From Mycobacterium colombiense (GTDB taxonomy: Bacteria; Actinomycetota; Actinomycetes; Mycobacteriales; Mycobacteriaceae), in assembly GCF_001665835.1 (NCBI RefSeq), contig NZ_LZSX01000014.1, positions 62,001 to 126,000 of the forward strand: a DNA stretch of 64,000 nt, given 5' to 3'. This document shows, in pieces, positions 17,173 through 26,113 of this stretch (position 1 is the first letter of the stretch; each line of letters begins with the position of its first letter). A program made the translations under genes and the position numbers. The notes below the pieces were generated by a model that had not been told where the DNA came from, searched no databases, and was given only the letters and a program-made list of their open reading frames with translations.

Positions 17173-17469
17173 ATGGTCAAGAACGGAACTCGTCTCGCCA
17201 GCCAGGTCTGTGACACGCAGGTGATCGTCGTCAGGAGTGCCGACAGCCTGGACGACCTGCGGTGTGGGGGTGCGCCGATGGTGCCGGTCGGCGGCGAGCG
17301 GTCGGGCGAACTGGACCCGGCATTCGCCGACGGCACGGTCATGGGCAAGCGCTACGTCGACGACGCCGGTGCCGAGGTGCTGGTGACCAAGCCTGGCGCG
17401 GGCAGCCTGAGCATCGGGCAGACCGCCCTGCAGCTCAAAGAGGTCAAGCCGTTACCGGCCAGCGACTGA
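17173..17469 (+). CDS. conserved hypothetical protein, ligase-linked
   Basis: This 98-aa protein is not assigned to a named family. It starts with MVKNGTRLASQVCDTQVIVV and has one Cys, a Gly-rich middle (LRCGGAPMVPVGGE) and a C-terminal stretch resembling a small beta barrel. I recall similar small proteins beside actinobacterial acyl-CoA ligases, but that is not verified. It lies 20 bases after the ligase gene on the same strand, so it is probably co-transcribed. The ATG at 17173 is preferred over upstream in-frame starts that fall inside the ligase gene. Confidence 0.7.
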   Translation: MVKNGTRLASQVCDTQVIVVRSADSLDDLRCGGAPMVPVGGERSGELDPAFADGTVMGKRYVDDAGAEVLVTKPGAGSLSIGQTALQLKEVKPLPASD

Positions 17470-17474
17470 GCGGG

Positions 17475-18155
17475 TCACTGCGCGGCGTCCTGCTTTCCCG
17501 GGATCTTGTTCCGGGCCACGAATTCCTTTGCCTTGATCAGGAATTCGAGCTGTTCGCCCACCTGGTGTAGCGGGCCCGCGTTGCGGGTGGAGCGGGAGAG
17601 CACAACGGCGCCCTCCAGCGCGGAGATCGACATCACGGCCAGCGACGCGGCGTCGGCGTGGTCGAAGCCGTCGTTGACGAACGCGCGGGTGAGCGCGGTG
17701 CACCAGCGGCCCAGGATGGCGCCGGCCTCGGCGGACAGCTTGGGACCATCGTCGTCCGAACAGCCGATCGCCGCCGCCACGACCGGACAGCCTGCGGTGA
17801 ATCCGCCGTCGGTGAGCAGCCGCTCCCAGAATCCGACGAACTCCTGCAGCAACACCCGGGCTCCCCGCCCGGCGGCGTCGTCGATCATGGCGGTGATGGA
17901 GTCGCCGGAGTAGCGCAGAGCTTCGGTCAGGATCTGGTTGCGTCCGTCGGGAAAGTGGTAGTACACCGAGCCGCGTGGGGCGCCGCTGCGGGCAAGCACC
18001 GCGTCGATGGTGACGCCCGCCGCCCCGCGTTCGCGCATCACCTCGGCGGCGCTGGCCAGCATCTTCGTCCGGGTGCCCCCGCGTTTCGCCGGGGGCTGCT
18101 CCGGCGCTGCCTCACCGATAGTCGGGGTGGGCGTGCTTCCCATGGCCGGACTCAT
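17475..18155 (-). CDS. TetR family transcriptional regulator
   Basis: This TetR regulator of about 226 aa has its HTH in TKMLASAAEVMRERGAAGVT followed by AVLARSGAPRGSVYYHFPDG, then a C-terminal domain of the LmrA/YxaF type (ERLLTDGGFTAGCPVVAAA). The ATG at 18155 is chosen; one at 18143 is equally possible, and the frame is open to 18281. It is convergent with the ligase operon, 5 bases away, and divergent from the crotonase gene, so the AT-rich region upstream probably holds its operator. Confidence 0.82.
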   Translation of the reverse strand: MSPAMGSTPTPTIGEAAPEQPPAKRGGTRTKMLASAAEVMRERGAAGVTIDAVLARSGAPRGSVYYHFPDGRNQILTEALRYSGDSITAMIDDAAGRGARVLLQEFVGFWERLLTDGGFTAGCPVVAAAIGCSDDDGPKLSAEAGAILGRWCTALTRAFVNDGFDHADAASLAVMSISALEGAVVLSRSTRNAGPLHQVGEQLEFLIKAKEFVARNKIPGKQDAAQ

Positions 18156-18486
18156 GCAGCGTGTGAGTGCCGCAGCGCCGGCCAGTGCATATGACGTGGG
18201 CTGAAGCGGAATGTGCGGCGCCGCAAGTCTGGCATCTCGCGGGTGAATTGATAGCCGGCGACGTTGAGCTCGATGATCCACATGCTGTTCTCCCGGCCTG
18301 TGTACGGCCCTTGATTATGCTATGAACCATATAAGACATCCGTAAATTAAGCAATTCCGCAGGTGGCATGTGATGTACGCCGCATAAAGCGATGGCCGAC
18401 CGGTGGGGATCCGCACTTACGGCCGCGAAAGTACAGCGGAATTATGCTCTATTGCATAATCTCTACAACTCGACTTCACTGGGCGG
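18156..18486. other. 331-base AT-rich intergenic region
   Basis: This is the control region between the TetR gene and the crotonase gene. From about 18300 it is much richer in A+T than its surroundings. The octamer ATTATGCT occurs at 18314 and again at 18441, the second copy forming a perfect palindrome. No coding sequence is supported here. Confidence 0.6.
18441..18460. promoter_or_regulatory. palindromic operator candidate ATTATGC-N6-GCATAAT
   Basis: Perfect 7-bp arms with a 6-base spacer end 26 bases before the crotonase start. A TetR dimer is the obvious candidate binder, given the divergent TetR gene. Confidence 0.6.
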
Positions 18487-19308
18487 ATGGTCAACAGCCC
18501 CGAGCCCTCGCCGTCCGCCCTGCCGAATCTGGACACCGTGTCGTTGCAGCGTGACGGCCATGTCCTGCTCATCGGCCTGAACCGGCCGCGCAAGCGCAAC
18601 GCGTTCGACCGCGCGATGCTGGCCGACCTGTCCCGCGCCTACGGCGTGCTGGAGTCCGATCCCTCGGTGCGGGCCGGGGTGCTGTTCGCGCAGGGCGACC
18701 ACTTCACCGCCGGTCTGGACCTCGTCGACGTCGGCCCCGGCATCGCCGCCGGGGAGCTGTCATTCCCGGACGACGGCAGAGATCCCTGGCGTCTCGACGG
18801 CGCCTGGACCACGCCGCTGGTCGCCGTCGCGCACGGCTGGTGCATGACTCTGGGCATCGAATTGCTGCTGGCCGCCGACATCCGCATCGCCGCGACCGGC
18901 ACCCGGTTCACTCAGCTGGAGGTGCAGCGCGGGATCTATCCGTTCGGCGGTGCGACGATCCGCCTGCCCAGGGCAGCCGGTTGGGGCAACGCCATGCGCT
19001 GGCTGCTCACCGGCGACGAGTTCGACGCCGCCGAGGCGCACCGCATCGGGCTGGTCCAGGAGGTGGCCGACGACGCGGCGGCGGGTCTGGCCCGGGCTCG
19101 CGACATCGCGCACACCATCGCCGATCGCGCGGCACCGCTGGGCGTGCGGGCGACGCTGGCCTCGGCCCACCTGGCGGTCGAGCGCGGGGACGCGGCCGCC
19201 GTCGAGCGGCTGCGCCCCGCCGTCAGCGAACTTTTCGCCAGCCGGGACGCCGCCGAGGGTGTGCAGTCGTTCGTCGAACGCCGGCCGGCCCGCTTTGTCG
19301 GGCGCTAG
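18487..19308 (+). CDS. enoyl-CoA hydratase/isomerase family protein
   Basis: This 273-aa crotonase has the first oxyanion segment GDHFTAGLDLVDV and the second AHGWCMTLGIELLLAADIRI, with VQRGIYPFGG at the usual catalytic segment. Cys and Met replace the more usual GGG pattern in the second segment, so it may be a specialised isomerase or hydrolase. The ATG at 18487 gives a Pro/Ser-rich N-terminus; a weak ribosome site is present. It is divergent from the TetR gene and downstream of the perfect palindrome, so repression by that TetR is likely. Confidence 0.82.
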   Translation: MVNSPEPSPSALPNLDTVSLQRDGHVLLIGLNRPRKRNAFDRAMLADLSRAYGVLESDPSVRAGVLFAQGDHFTAGLDLVDVGPGIAAGELSFPDDGRDPWRLDGAWTTPLVAVAHGWCMTLGIELLLAADIRIAATGTRFTQLEVQRGIYPFGGATIRLPRAAGWGNAMRWLLTGDEFDAAEAHRIGLVQEVADDAAAGLARARDIAHTIADRAAPLGVRATLASAHLAVERGDAAAVERLRPAVSELFASRDAAEGVQSFVERRPARFVGR

Positions 19309-19355
19309 CCGCAAAGCGCCGAGCGTGCAACTGGTTTCACGCTCGCGGCACGGGA

Positions 19356-20825
19356 TCAGGCGTCGACGGTGTAGCCCATCGGCATCAGCACGCTCTTCTG
19401 CTGCGTGAAGTGCTCGACGCCCTCCGGCCCGTTCTCGCGACCGATGCCGGAGTTCTTGTAGCCGCCGAACGGGCAGCACGGGTCGAAGGCGTACCAGTTG
19501 ATGGCGTAGGTGCCGGTGCGGATCTTCTCCGAGATCTCGATGCCCTTGGGGATGTCGGTGGTCCACACGCTGCCGGCCAACCCGTACGCCGAGTCGTTGG
19601 CGATCTTGATCGCGTCCTCCTCGGTGTCGAACGGGATGATGCTCAGCACCGGCCCGAAGATTTCTTCCTGGGCGATCGTCATCTTGTTGTCGACGTCGGC
19701 GAAAACCGTGGGCTGGACGAAGAACCCGTTGTCCAGGCCCTCGGGGCGGCCGCCGCCGCACACCAGCCGGGCGCCTTCCTCGATGCCCTTGGCGATGTAG
19801 CCCTCGACGCGGGCGCGCTGCTTCTCCGAGATCAGCGAGCCAATCTGGGCGGCGGGGTCCGACGGCGGTCCGACCGGCAGCGCCTGCACGAATTCGCTTA
19901 TCGCGTTGACGATTTCGTCGTACCGCGAGCGGGGCGCCAGGATGCGGGTCTGGCCCACGCAGGCCTGCCCGGTGTTCATGATCCCCGAGAACACCAGCAT
20001 CGGGATCGCCGAGGCCAGGTCGACGTCCTCAAGGAGGATGGCCGCCGACTTACCGCCGAGCTCCAGCGTGCACGGCTTGAGCATTTCCGCGGCGCGACGG
20101 CCGATCTCCTTGCCGACGCCGGAGCTGCCGGTGAACGTGAACAGGTCGACGTCCGGGTTGGAGGTCAGCGCCTGGCCGGTCTCGATGCCGCCGGGCACCA
20201 CCGACAGCACGCCCTCGGGCAGGCCGGCCTCGGCGAAGATGTCCGCCAAAGCGTTTGTGGTCAAGGGGGTTTCGGCGGCGGGCTTGAGCACCACGGTGCA
20301 GCCGGCCAGTAGCGCCGGGCCCAGCTTGTTGACCGCCAGGAACAGCGGCACGTTCCAGGCGACGATCGCGCCGACCACGCCGATCGGCTCGCGGTGCACG
20401 ATGGTCTGGCCGTAGGAGCCGTTGCGGATCTCGCGCCACTTGACCTGGTCGACGGCCGGGCCGGCGAAGAAGTTCATCGCGCCCATCGAGCCCATCCAGT
20501 GCATGGTCTCGATGGTGGTCGGCGGCTGGCCGGTCTCGCCGGCGAGCAGCGCGCTCAGCAGTTCCTTGCGCTCCTCCATCAGCTTGACCGCGTTGGCGAT
20601 GACGGCCGCGCGTTCCTTCGGCGGCGTCGAGGGCCACGGGCCGCTGTCGAACGCGGCGCGTGCCGCGGCGACAGCCGCGTCGACATCCGCCGCTGCCGCC
20701 GCCGGTGCTTTGCCGAAGTATTCGCCGGTGGCCGGACAACGCACCTCGAGGACTTCAGAGGTCGACGGCTCCGTCCACTTGCCGCCGATGAAAAGCTTGT
20801 CGTATTCGGTCTTGATGTCGGTCAT
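19356..20825 (-). CDS. NAD(P)-dependent aldehyde dehydrogenase (Rv0223c-like)
   Basis: This 489-aa enzyme oxidises an aldehyde to its acid. Visible elements are the substrate-channel AWNVPL, the NAD-binding FTGSSGVGKEIG, the general base in LELGGKSA and the nucleophile Cys in NTGQACVGQTR, followed by EEIFGPVLS. Length and position match Rv0223c. GAGGAGGA lies about 10 bases before the ATG. It is convergent with the crotonase gene and 95 bases from the methyltransferase gene on the same strand. Confidence 0.9.
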   Translation of the reverse strand: MTDIKTEYDKLFIGGKWTEPSTSEVLEVRCPATGEYFGKAPAAAAADVDAAVAAARAAFDSGPWPSTPPKERAAVIANAVKLMEERKELLSALLAGETGQPPTTIETMHWMGSMGAMNFFAGPAVDQVKWREIRNGSYGQTIVHREPIGVVGAIVAWNVPLFLAVNKLGPALLAGCTVVLKPAAETPLTTNALADIFAEAGLPEGVLSVVPGGIETGQALTSNPDVDLFTFTGSSGVGKEIGRRAAEMLKPCTLELGGKSAAILLEDVDLASAIPMLVFSGIMNTGQACVGQTRILAPRSRYDEIVNAISEFVQALPVGPPSDPAAQIGSLISEKQRARVEGYIAKGIEEGARLVCGGGRPEGLDNGFFVQPTVFADVDNKMTIAQEEIFGPVLSIIPFDTEEDAIKIANDSAYGLAGSVWTTDIPKGIEISEKIRTGTYAINWYAFDPCCPFGGYKNSGIGRENGPEGVEHFTQQKSVLMPMGYTVDA

Positions 20826-20920
20826 CTTCCGCGCTCCTCCTCATCGCTCCGCCCCGCGTCGTCGCGGGCGGGCATGCGCGCCACCCTACCCAAGCCGACG
20901 CAAAACGAGAACACGTTTCA

Positions 20921-21688
20921 CTATTGGGGTTGCAGGACCAGCACCAGATTGCTCACCAGGAACTCGCGCAGCACCGGAACGCCGGTCAGCCACCACGCCC
21001 ATCGCGGGTGGTAGCGGGGAAATGCGGCCGCCAGCACCCCGGTGTTCTCGGCCCAGTTCAGGCCCGCGGCCGCCGACACCTCGAACAACGACGACCCGTA
21101 GTGGTTTTTGGGCGGATGGCCATGCTTGCGGACATAGCGGGCTGCGGCGCGGGCGCCGCCGAGGTAGTGGGTCAGGCCCATCTCGTGGCCGCCGAACGGC
21201 CCCAGCCAGACGGTGTAGGACAGCACGGCCAGCCCGCCCGGCTTGGTCACCCGCAACATCTCGGCGCCGAGCTGCCAGGGCCGCGGCACGTGCTCGGCGA
21301 CGTTGGAGGACAGGCAGATGTCAACGGAGTCGTCGGCGAACGGCAGCGCCATCCCCGAGGCGCGCACGAAGGTGCCGGCTCCGCCGGCAACGGTGGGGCC
21401 GGCGGCGTGCATCTCGCCGGGGTCGGGTTCGACCCCGACGTAGCGGACGCCGGCATCGGTGAAGGCCGCCGCGAAGTAACCCGGCCCCCCGCCGACATCG
21501 AGAAGCGTGCGGCCGGAAAGGGGCTCGCCGCGGGTGGCCCGCCACAGGTCGCTCACCATGGCCGCGGTGTCGGCCGCCAGGGCGCCGTAGAAGCGGGCCG
21601 GATCCGCCTGCTCGTAGCGAAATTCCGACAGCAGCCGCACCGAGCGGGCCAGCGTCGCCCGGCGCGCGAAGATCTCGGTGGCCGCCAC
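20921..21688 (-). CDS. SAM-dependent methyltransferase (Rv0224c-like)
   Basis: This 255-aa class I methyltransferase has SAM motif LLDVGGGPGYFAAAF, then VGVEPDPGEM, and ICLSSNVAEHVPRPW. It matches Rv0224c closely from residue 4 onward as recalled, which supports the GTG start at 21688; the frame is open to 21862 but the extra 58 residues overlap the divergent glycosyltransferase gene. It probably methylates a cell-envelope glycan or lipid, judging by the GT4 neighbour and the two membrane proteins, but the substrate is unknown. Confidence 0.87.
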   Translation of the reverse strand: MAATEIFARRATLARSVRLLSEFRYEQADPARFYGALAADTAAMVSDLWRATRGEPLSGRTLLDVGGGPGYFAAAFTDAGVRYVGVEPDPGEMHAAGPTVAGGAGTFVRASGMALPFADDSVDICLSSNVAEHVPRPWQLGAEMLRVTKPGGLAVLSYTVWLGPFGGHEMGLTHYLGGARAAARYVRKHGHPPKNHYGSSLFEVSAAAGLNWAENTGVLAAAFPRYHPRWAWWLTGVPVLREFLVSNLVLVLQPQ

Positions 21689-21753
21689 CGGCCACACCCT
21701 ACGGATGTGCGGCGCTGCCCGGAGCACATCGTCGCCGGTTAGGCTGACGATCG

Positions 21754-22920
21754 ATGTCTTCCTTGCGCTCCGTGCTGCTGCTTTGCTGGCGCGATACCGG
21801 GCACCCGCAGGGCGGCGGCAGCGAAGCCTATCTGCAGCGCATCGGAGCGCACCTGGCCGCATCGGGAATCGCCGTCACGCTGCGCACCGCCCGCTATCCC
21901 GCCGCACCGCGCCGCGAGGTCGTCGACGGCGTGCGGATCACCCGGGCCGGGGGCCGCTACACGGTGTACATCTTCGCGCTGCTGGCGATGGCCGCGGCCC
22001 GGTTCGGGGTCGGGCCGCTGCGGAAAGTGCGGCCCGACGTCGTCATCGACACCCAGAACGGCCTGCCCTTCCTGGCCCGGCTGATCTACGGCCGCCGGGC
22101 GGTGGTGCTGGTGCACCACTGCCACCGCGAGCAGTGGCCGGTGGCCGGGCCGGTGCTCGGTCGCCTCGGCTGGTTCGTCGAGTCGACGCTGTCGCCGCGG
22201 GTGAACCGGCACAACCAGTACGTCACGGTGTCGCTGCCGTCCGCGCGCGACCTGGTCACCCTGGGCGTCGACGGCGCCCAGATCGCGGTGGTGCGCAACG
22301 GCCTCGACCGGGCGCCGGCGCAGTCGCTGTCGGGCCCGCGCTCGGCCGCGCCGCGGGTGGTGGTGCTGTCGCGGCTGGTACCGCACAAGCAGATCGAGGA
22401 CGCCCTGGAGGCGGTCGCGCGGCTGCTGCCGCGGACACCGGGTCTGCACCTGGACATCGTCGGCGACGGCTGGTGGCGCGAGCGGCTCGTCGAGCACGTG
22501 CAGCGGCTCGGCATCGGTTCGGCGGTGACGTTTCACGGTCACGTCGACGACGTGACCAAACACCATGTCCTGCAAGGGGCCTGGGTGCATCTGCTGCCGT
22601 CGCGTAAGGAGGGCTGGGGCCTGGCCGTCGTCGAGGCCGCCCAGCACCGGGTGCCGACCATCGGCTACCGGTCCTCGGGTGGCCTGTCGGACTCGATCGT
22701 CGACGAGGTGACCGGGATCCTGGTGGACAGCCACGCCGAGCTGGTGGATCGGCTCGAAGAACTGCTCGGTGATCCGGTGCTGCGCGAGCAACTCGGCGCC
22801 AAGGCGCACACCCGCAGCGGGGAATTCTCCTGGGCGCAGAGCGCCGACGCGATGTGCGGTGTGCTGGAAGCGGTGCAAGCCGGCCGCACGGTCAGCGGGC
22901 TAGTCACCGGGCGGGGCTGA
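21754..22920 (+). CDS. GT4 family glycosyltransferase (Rv0225-like)
   Basis: This 388-aa retaining glycosyltransferase has a GT-B fold. The N-terminal Gly-rich acceptor loop is TGHPQGGGSEAYLQR; the C-terminal nucleotide-sugar domain contains SRLVPHKQIEDALEA and the E-x7-E type motif SRKEGWGLAVVEAAQH. It probably adds a hexose to an envelope lipid or glycan at the inner membrane. It is divergent from the methyltransferase, and its 3' end overlaps the convergent membrane-protein gene by 21 bases. Confidence 0.88.
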   Translation: MSSLRSVLLLCWRDTGHPQGGGSEAYLQRIGAHLAASGIAVTLRTARYPAAPRREVVDGVRITRAGGRYTVYIFALLAMAAARFGVGPLRKVRPDVVIDTQNGLPFLARLIYGRRAVVLVHHCHREQWPVAGPVLGRLGWFVESTLSPRVNRHNQYVTVSLPSARDLVTLGVDGAQIAVVRNGLDRAPAQSLSGPRSAAPRVVVLSRLVPHKQIEDALEAVARLLPRTPGLHLDIVGDGWWRERLVEHVQRLGIGSAVTFHGHVDDVTKHHVLQGAWVHLLPSRKEGWGLAVVEAAQHRVPTIGYRSSGGLSDSIVDEVTGILVDSHAELVDRLEELLGDPVLREQLGAKAHTRSGEFSWAQSADAMCGVLEAVQAGRTVSGLVTGRG

Positions 22921-24618
22921 GCGGGCGCGGCGCCGCCATGCGCCGATCACCGTGCCTGCGCCGCCGCCGATCAGCATCGCCAGCCACGCCAGATGCGCGA
23001 CCGTCGTCGCCGTCCGCCGCTCGGCGGCCACCCCGGCGGTCTGCCCGCCGATCCGATACAGCGCGATCTCGCGGTCCCGATAGGCAGGGGCCAGCGCGCC
23101 CAGGGTGCGCGCGGCCGCACCCTGGGCGCCGGCGCTGTCGGATTCGACCACCAGCCAGCCCACTCCGGCCGCGGCCAGCGTCGCCGGATCGGGCCCGGAC
23201 AGCAGGAGCTCCTGTACCGCCCGGGCGTGCGAGCCCTCGCCGGCGATGGTGGTCCCCGAGATCACCAGGTCACCGGTGCTCAGAACGTCGGCGTGCACCC
23301 AGCGGGGCAGCGGGTCCAGTACCGGTGTGGGGCCTGACCAGGAGAACAGCCGCATGGTGCCGGCGGGCAAGACTGCAACGGCTGCCGGCCGGGCGTTGAT
23401 CGCCGCGGCGACGGCGGTCCAGCCGCGCGGATAGCGCACCGGCGCCACCTTGCCGAATACGCCCCAGGCCAGGTCGGGTAGCGCCAGCAGCAGCGCCAGG
23501 CAGCAGACCAGCGCCGGGACCGCGGTCCCGGAAAGTCGTAGCCACCGGCGCAGCGTCACCGCCGCACCGGCCCCCGCCAGCGCGTAGCCCGGCATCGCCA
23601 GCGCCACCCACTTCTGCCCGTCGCGCAACACCCCGAAGCCGGGCACGGTGTCGACCACCCTGCTCAGCAGCTGCAGGCCCGGGCCGGTCGCCAGCGTCGC
23701 CGGGACCAGCACCGACACCGCCGCCAGCACCAGCAGTGGCACCGCCCCCGGCCGCCGGGCGACCGTCGGCAGGCCCACCGCCACCACACCCAGCAGCACC
23801 AGGGCCGAGCACACCGCGAATAGCGTGGTGCGCGAACCGGGTACCGCGTCGCCGTTCCAGATGCCGCCGAGGCTGGCCAGGCTGGCCAGCGTGCCCAGCC
23901 CGGGCTCGGCGCGGGGCGCGAACGCCTCGACCCCCAACCGGTTGGCCGCCGTGTGGGCGGTCAGCGACGAACCCATCGCCGACGCCGTCAGCCACGGCAG
24001 CGCCGCCACCACCGCGGCCCCCAACGCGGCCGCGGCGCACCACCGGCGCGCGGTGCCGGTGCCCGGCACCGCCACGCAGACCAGCGCTACCATCGCGGCC
24101 AGCAGCAGCCCGGTCGGGGTGAGCCCGGCCAGCGCGATCCAGAACGCCAGCCCGAAAAACGCGAACCGGCTCGCCGCCGTCGTCCGCAGTGTCAACATGG
24201 CCGCGGCCACCCAGGGCAGGCAACCATAGCCGACCAGCAGGCTCCAATGACCCTGCAAAAGCCGTTCCGCGACATAGGGATTCCAGATCGCCACGGTGGT
24301 GGCGACGAACTGGCCGGGGGCGCCCGCGCACGGCAGCGCGACGGCGACCAGCCGGGCCGCGCCCCATCCCGCCAGCCACAACCCGAGGACCAGCAGGGTC
24401 TTCACCACCACCCCGCCGTCGATCAGCCGGGAGGCCAGCGCCACCGCGAAGTCTTGGGGGGTGGCGCGCGGCGCCGACGTCAGCCCCAGCGCGGTGTCGG
24501 ACAGATAGGACCGCGGCGTCGACACCGCGTCGCGCAGCAGCAAGTATCCGGGCGCCAGGAGCGGCCCGACCACCAGCAGCGCCAAGACCAGTGCGTACCC
24601 GGGTCGGGCCCAGCGCAC
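22900..24618 (-). CDS. large polytopic membrane protein (Rv0226c-like)
   Basis: This 572-aa protein has roughly 10-12 membrane helices in its first 400 residues, beginning with ALVLALLVVGPLLAPGYLLL, and a C-terminal extracytoplasmic-looking domain. Length matches Rv0226c (about 576 aa). The arrangement resembles GT-C glycosyltransferases or polymer-handling membrane proteins; the loop sequence WNPYVAERLLQGHWS is conserved-looking. Function is unknown; placement beside a GT4 enzyme, a methyltransferase and a DUF3068 protein suggests envelope glycan assembly (inference). The gene lies 21 bases after the DUF3068 gene on the same strand. Confidence 0.82.
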   Translation of the reverse strand: MRWARPGYALVLALLVVGPLLAPGYLLLRDAVSTPRSYLSDTALGLTSAPRATPQDFAVALASRLIDGGVVVKTLLVLGLWLAGWGAARLVAVALPCAGAPGQFVATTVAIWNPYVAERLLQGHWSLLVGYGCLPWVAAAMLTLRTTAASRFAFFGLAFWIALAGLTPTGLLLAAMVALVCVAVPGTGTARRWCAAAALGAAVVAALPWLTASAMGSSLTAHTAANRLGVEAFAPRAEPGLGTLASLASLGGIWNGDAVPGSRTTLFAVCSALVLLGVVAVGLPTVARRPGAVPLLVLAAVSVLVPATLATGPGLQLLSRVVDTVPGFGVLRDGQKWVALAMPGYALAGAGAAVTLRRWLRLSGTAVPALVCCLALLLALPDLAWGVFGKVAPVRYPRGWTAVAAAINARPAAVAVLPAGTMRLFSWSGPTPVLDPLPRWVHADVLSTGDLVISGTTIAGEGSHARAVQELLLSGPDPATLAAAGVGWLVVESDSAGAQGAAARTLGALAPAYRDREIALYRIGGQTAGVAAERRTATTVAHLAWLAMLIGGGAGTVIGAWRRRARSAPPGD

Positions 24619-24639
24619 GGTTAACGCATCCGGACCGGG

Positions 24640-25932
24640 CTATTCCCGGTCGTGCGTGCCGGGCGGATTCGACTCGGTCGGGCCCGCCTCCGTGGGCTCA
24701 TCCGGGCCCGGCGGGGCGGAGCCGGAGCCGGGCGGACCGGCCTCCTGGCGCTCCTCGGGCCGTTGCGTGGGCAGCTTCTCGGTCTCGGCTTCGGCGCCGG
24801 GCACCGGTTCCTCGAGGCCGCTGCGGCCGAAGAAGTCCTGGTCGCTCCGGTCCAGGCCAGGGTCGGTCAGCGCGCTCTCGCTGCGCAGGCTGAACGAGGC
24901 GAGCAGCCCGCCGCCGATCAGCGCGATCAGGCCGACCGCGGTGAAGGTGATCGGCAGTACCCGCGACCACAGCGCCAGCCGGTCGCGCTCGTCGCGGGCC
25001 GCGTTGATCTGGGATTCGACGGTGTCTTCGTTCGAGGTGACCTTGTAGTCGGCCAGCGTGAGCTCCGGCTTGAGCGGGTCACGGGCGAAGTAGTGGTCGG
25101 CGTGCTCGGTCTGCTTGACGATGGTGCCCGACACCGGGTCCACCCAGAACGTGCGCTGCGCCGCGTAGTAGCGGGTCATGGTGATCTGCTCGTTCGGATC
25201 GCCGCCCTGGATGCCCCACATCGACGCCGACGTGGTCTGCTTGGCGTCTTCGTTGCCGGCCAGCAGCGACTGGTAGGCCACCGGCGCCACCAGCTTGCCG
25301 TCGGCGTTGAAGCCGACGTTCTGGGTGAACTTGTACGTGGTCAGCCCGTTGACGTCTTCCTGGGTGTCGTAGTTGACGTCGAAAGCCTTCTGCGCGATCG
25401 GATCGAAGTAGGGATAGGTCTTCTTCTCGGTGTGGAACGGGAACCGGTAGGACAGCCCGTCGTGCCGCAGCGGCATCGCGGTGGGCGGGTTCTCGTCGTT
25501 GACCGCGCGCGGCTTCTGGACCGAGCCGCCGGCGTGGGTGTCGTCGGAGACGGCCAGTGCGGTCTTGCGGTTGAGCGTGACGGTGTCCACGATCGCCAGC
25601 AGCAGCCCGCTGTCCTTCTGCTTGTCGGTGCGCCGCAACGAACTTCCGACCTGAAGCGTGACCACGTCGGCGTTGGCGGGCGACTCGACGCTGATCTGCT
25701 GCTGGGAGACCAGCGGCACGTTCTGGTTGACGACGACGTGGTCGGTGGACAACGACGCGGAGTCGAGTGTGGTGCCGGTGCCGTCACTGATCAGCGTGGC
25801 GTCCACGTCCAAGGGGACCTTGGTGATCCTGGACGTCGTGTACGTCGTCAATAGCAGCGCGGCGATAAGCAGGGCAGCTCCGAGTCCGATGATCCCGCAT
25901 GCGGCGAACCTCAACATGACTGCTCGGTTCAC
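24640..25932 (-). CDS. DUF3068 (PorA family) membrane protein, Rv0227c-like
   Basis: This 430-aa protein has an N-terminal membrane helix (about residues 10-32), a large extracytoplasmic beta-rich domain, a second helix near residue 340 (ITFTAVGLIALIGGGLLASF) and a Glu/Pro-rich cytoplasmic tail. That is the DUF3068 arrangement of Rv0227c. DUF3068 proteins are called PorA-family, but pore activity is not evident from sequence. It probably acts with the neighbouring Rv0226c-like protein, being 21 bases upstream in the same operon. An ATG five codons downstream is an alternative start. Confidence 0.88.
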   Translation of the reverse strand: MNRAVMLRFAACGIIGLGAALLIAALLLTTYTTSRITKVPLDVDATLISDGTGTTLDSASLSTDHVVVNQNVPLVSQQQISVESPANADVVTLQVGSSLRRTDKQKDSGLLLAIVDTVTLNRKTALAVSDDTHAGGSVQKPRAVNDENPPTAMPLRHDGLSYRFPFHTEKKTYPYFDPIAQKAFDVNYDTQEDVNGLTTYKFTQNVGFNADGKLVAPVAYQSLLAGNEDAKQTTSASMWGIQGGDPNEQITMTRYYAAQRTFWVDPVSGTIVKQTEHADHYFARDPLKPELTLADYKVTSNEDTVESQINAARDERDRLALWSRVLPITFTAVGLIALIGGGLLASFSLRSESALTDPGLDRSDQDFFGRSGLEEPVPGAEAETEKLPTQRPEERQEAGPPGSGSAPPGPDEPTEAGPTESNPPGTHDRE

Positions 25933-26113
25933 GTCGCTGTGCCCTCCTCAATTCCTTGCTTCATCAGCCGTGACCCGACCCGAGCAAGCAGCCCGGGGCA
26001 AACTCGTTTGACCCTAACAGCACAAAGTAAGGTAGCGACTTACGAACCTGTTGGTCGCGCGGACGGGTCCACCGGGTGTACCCGTTCGCCGGGCCACGCA
26101 TCACAGGCAAACT

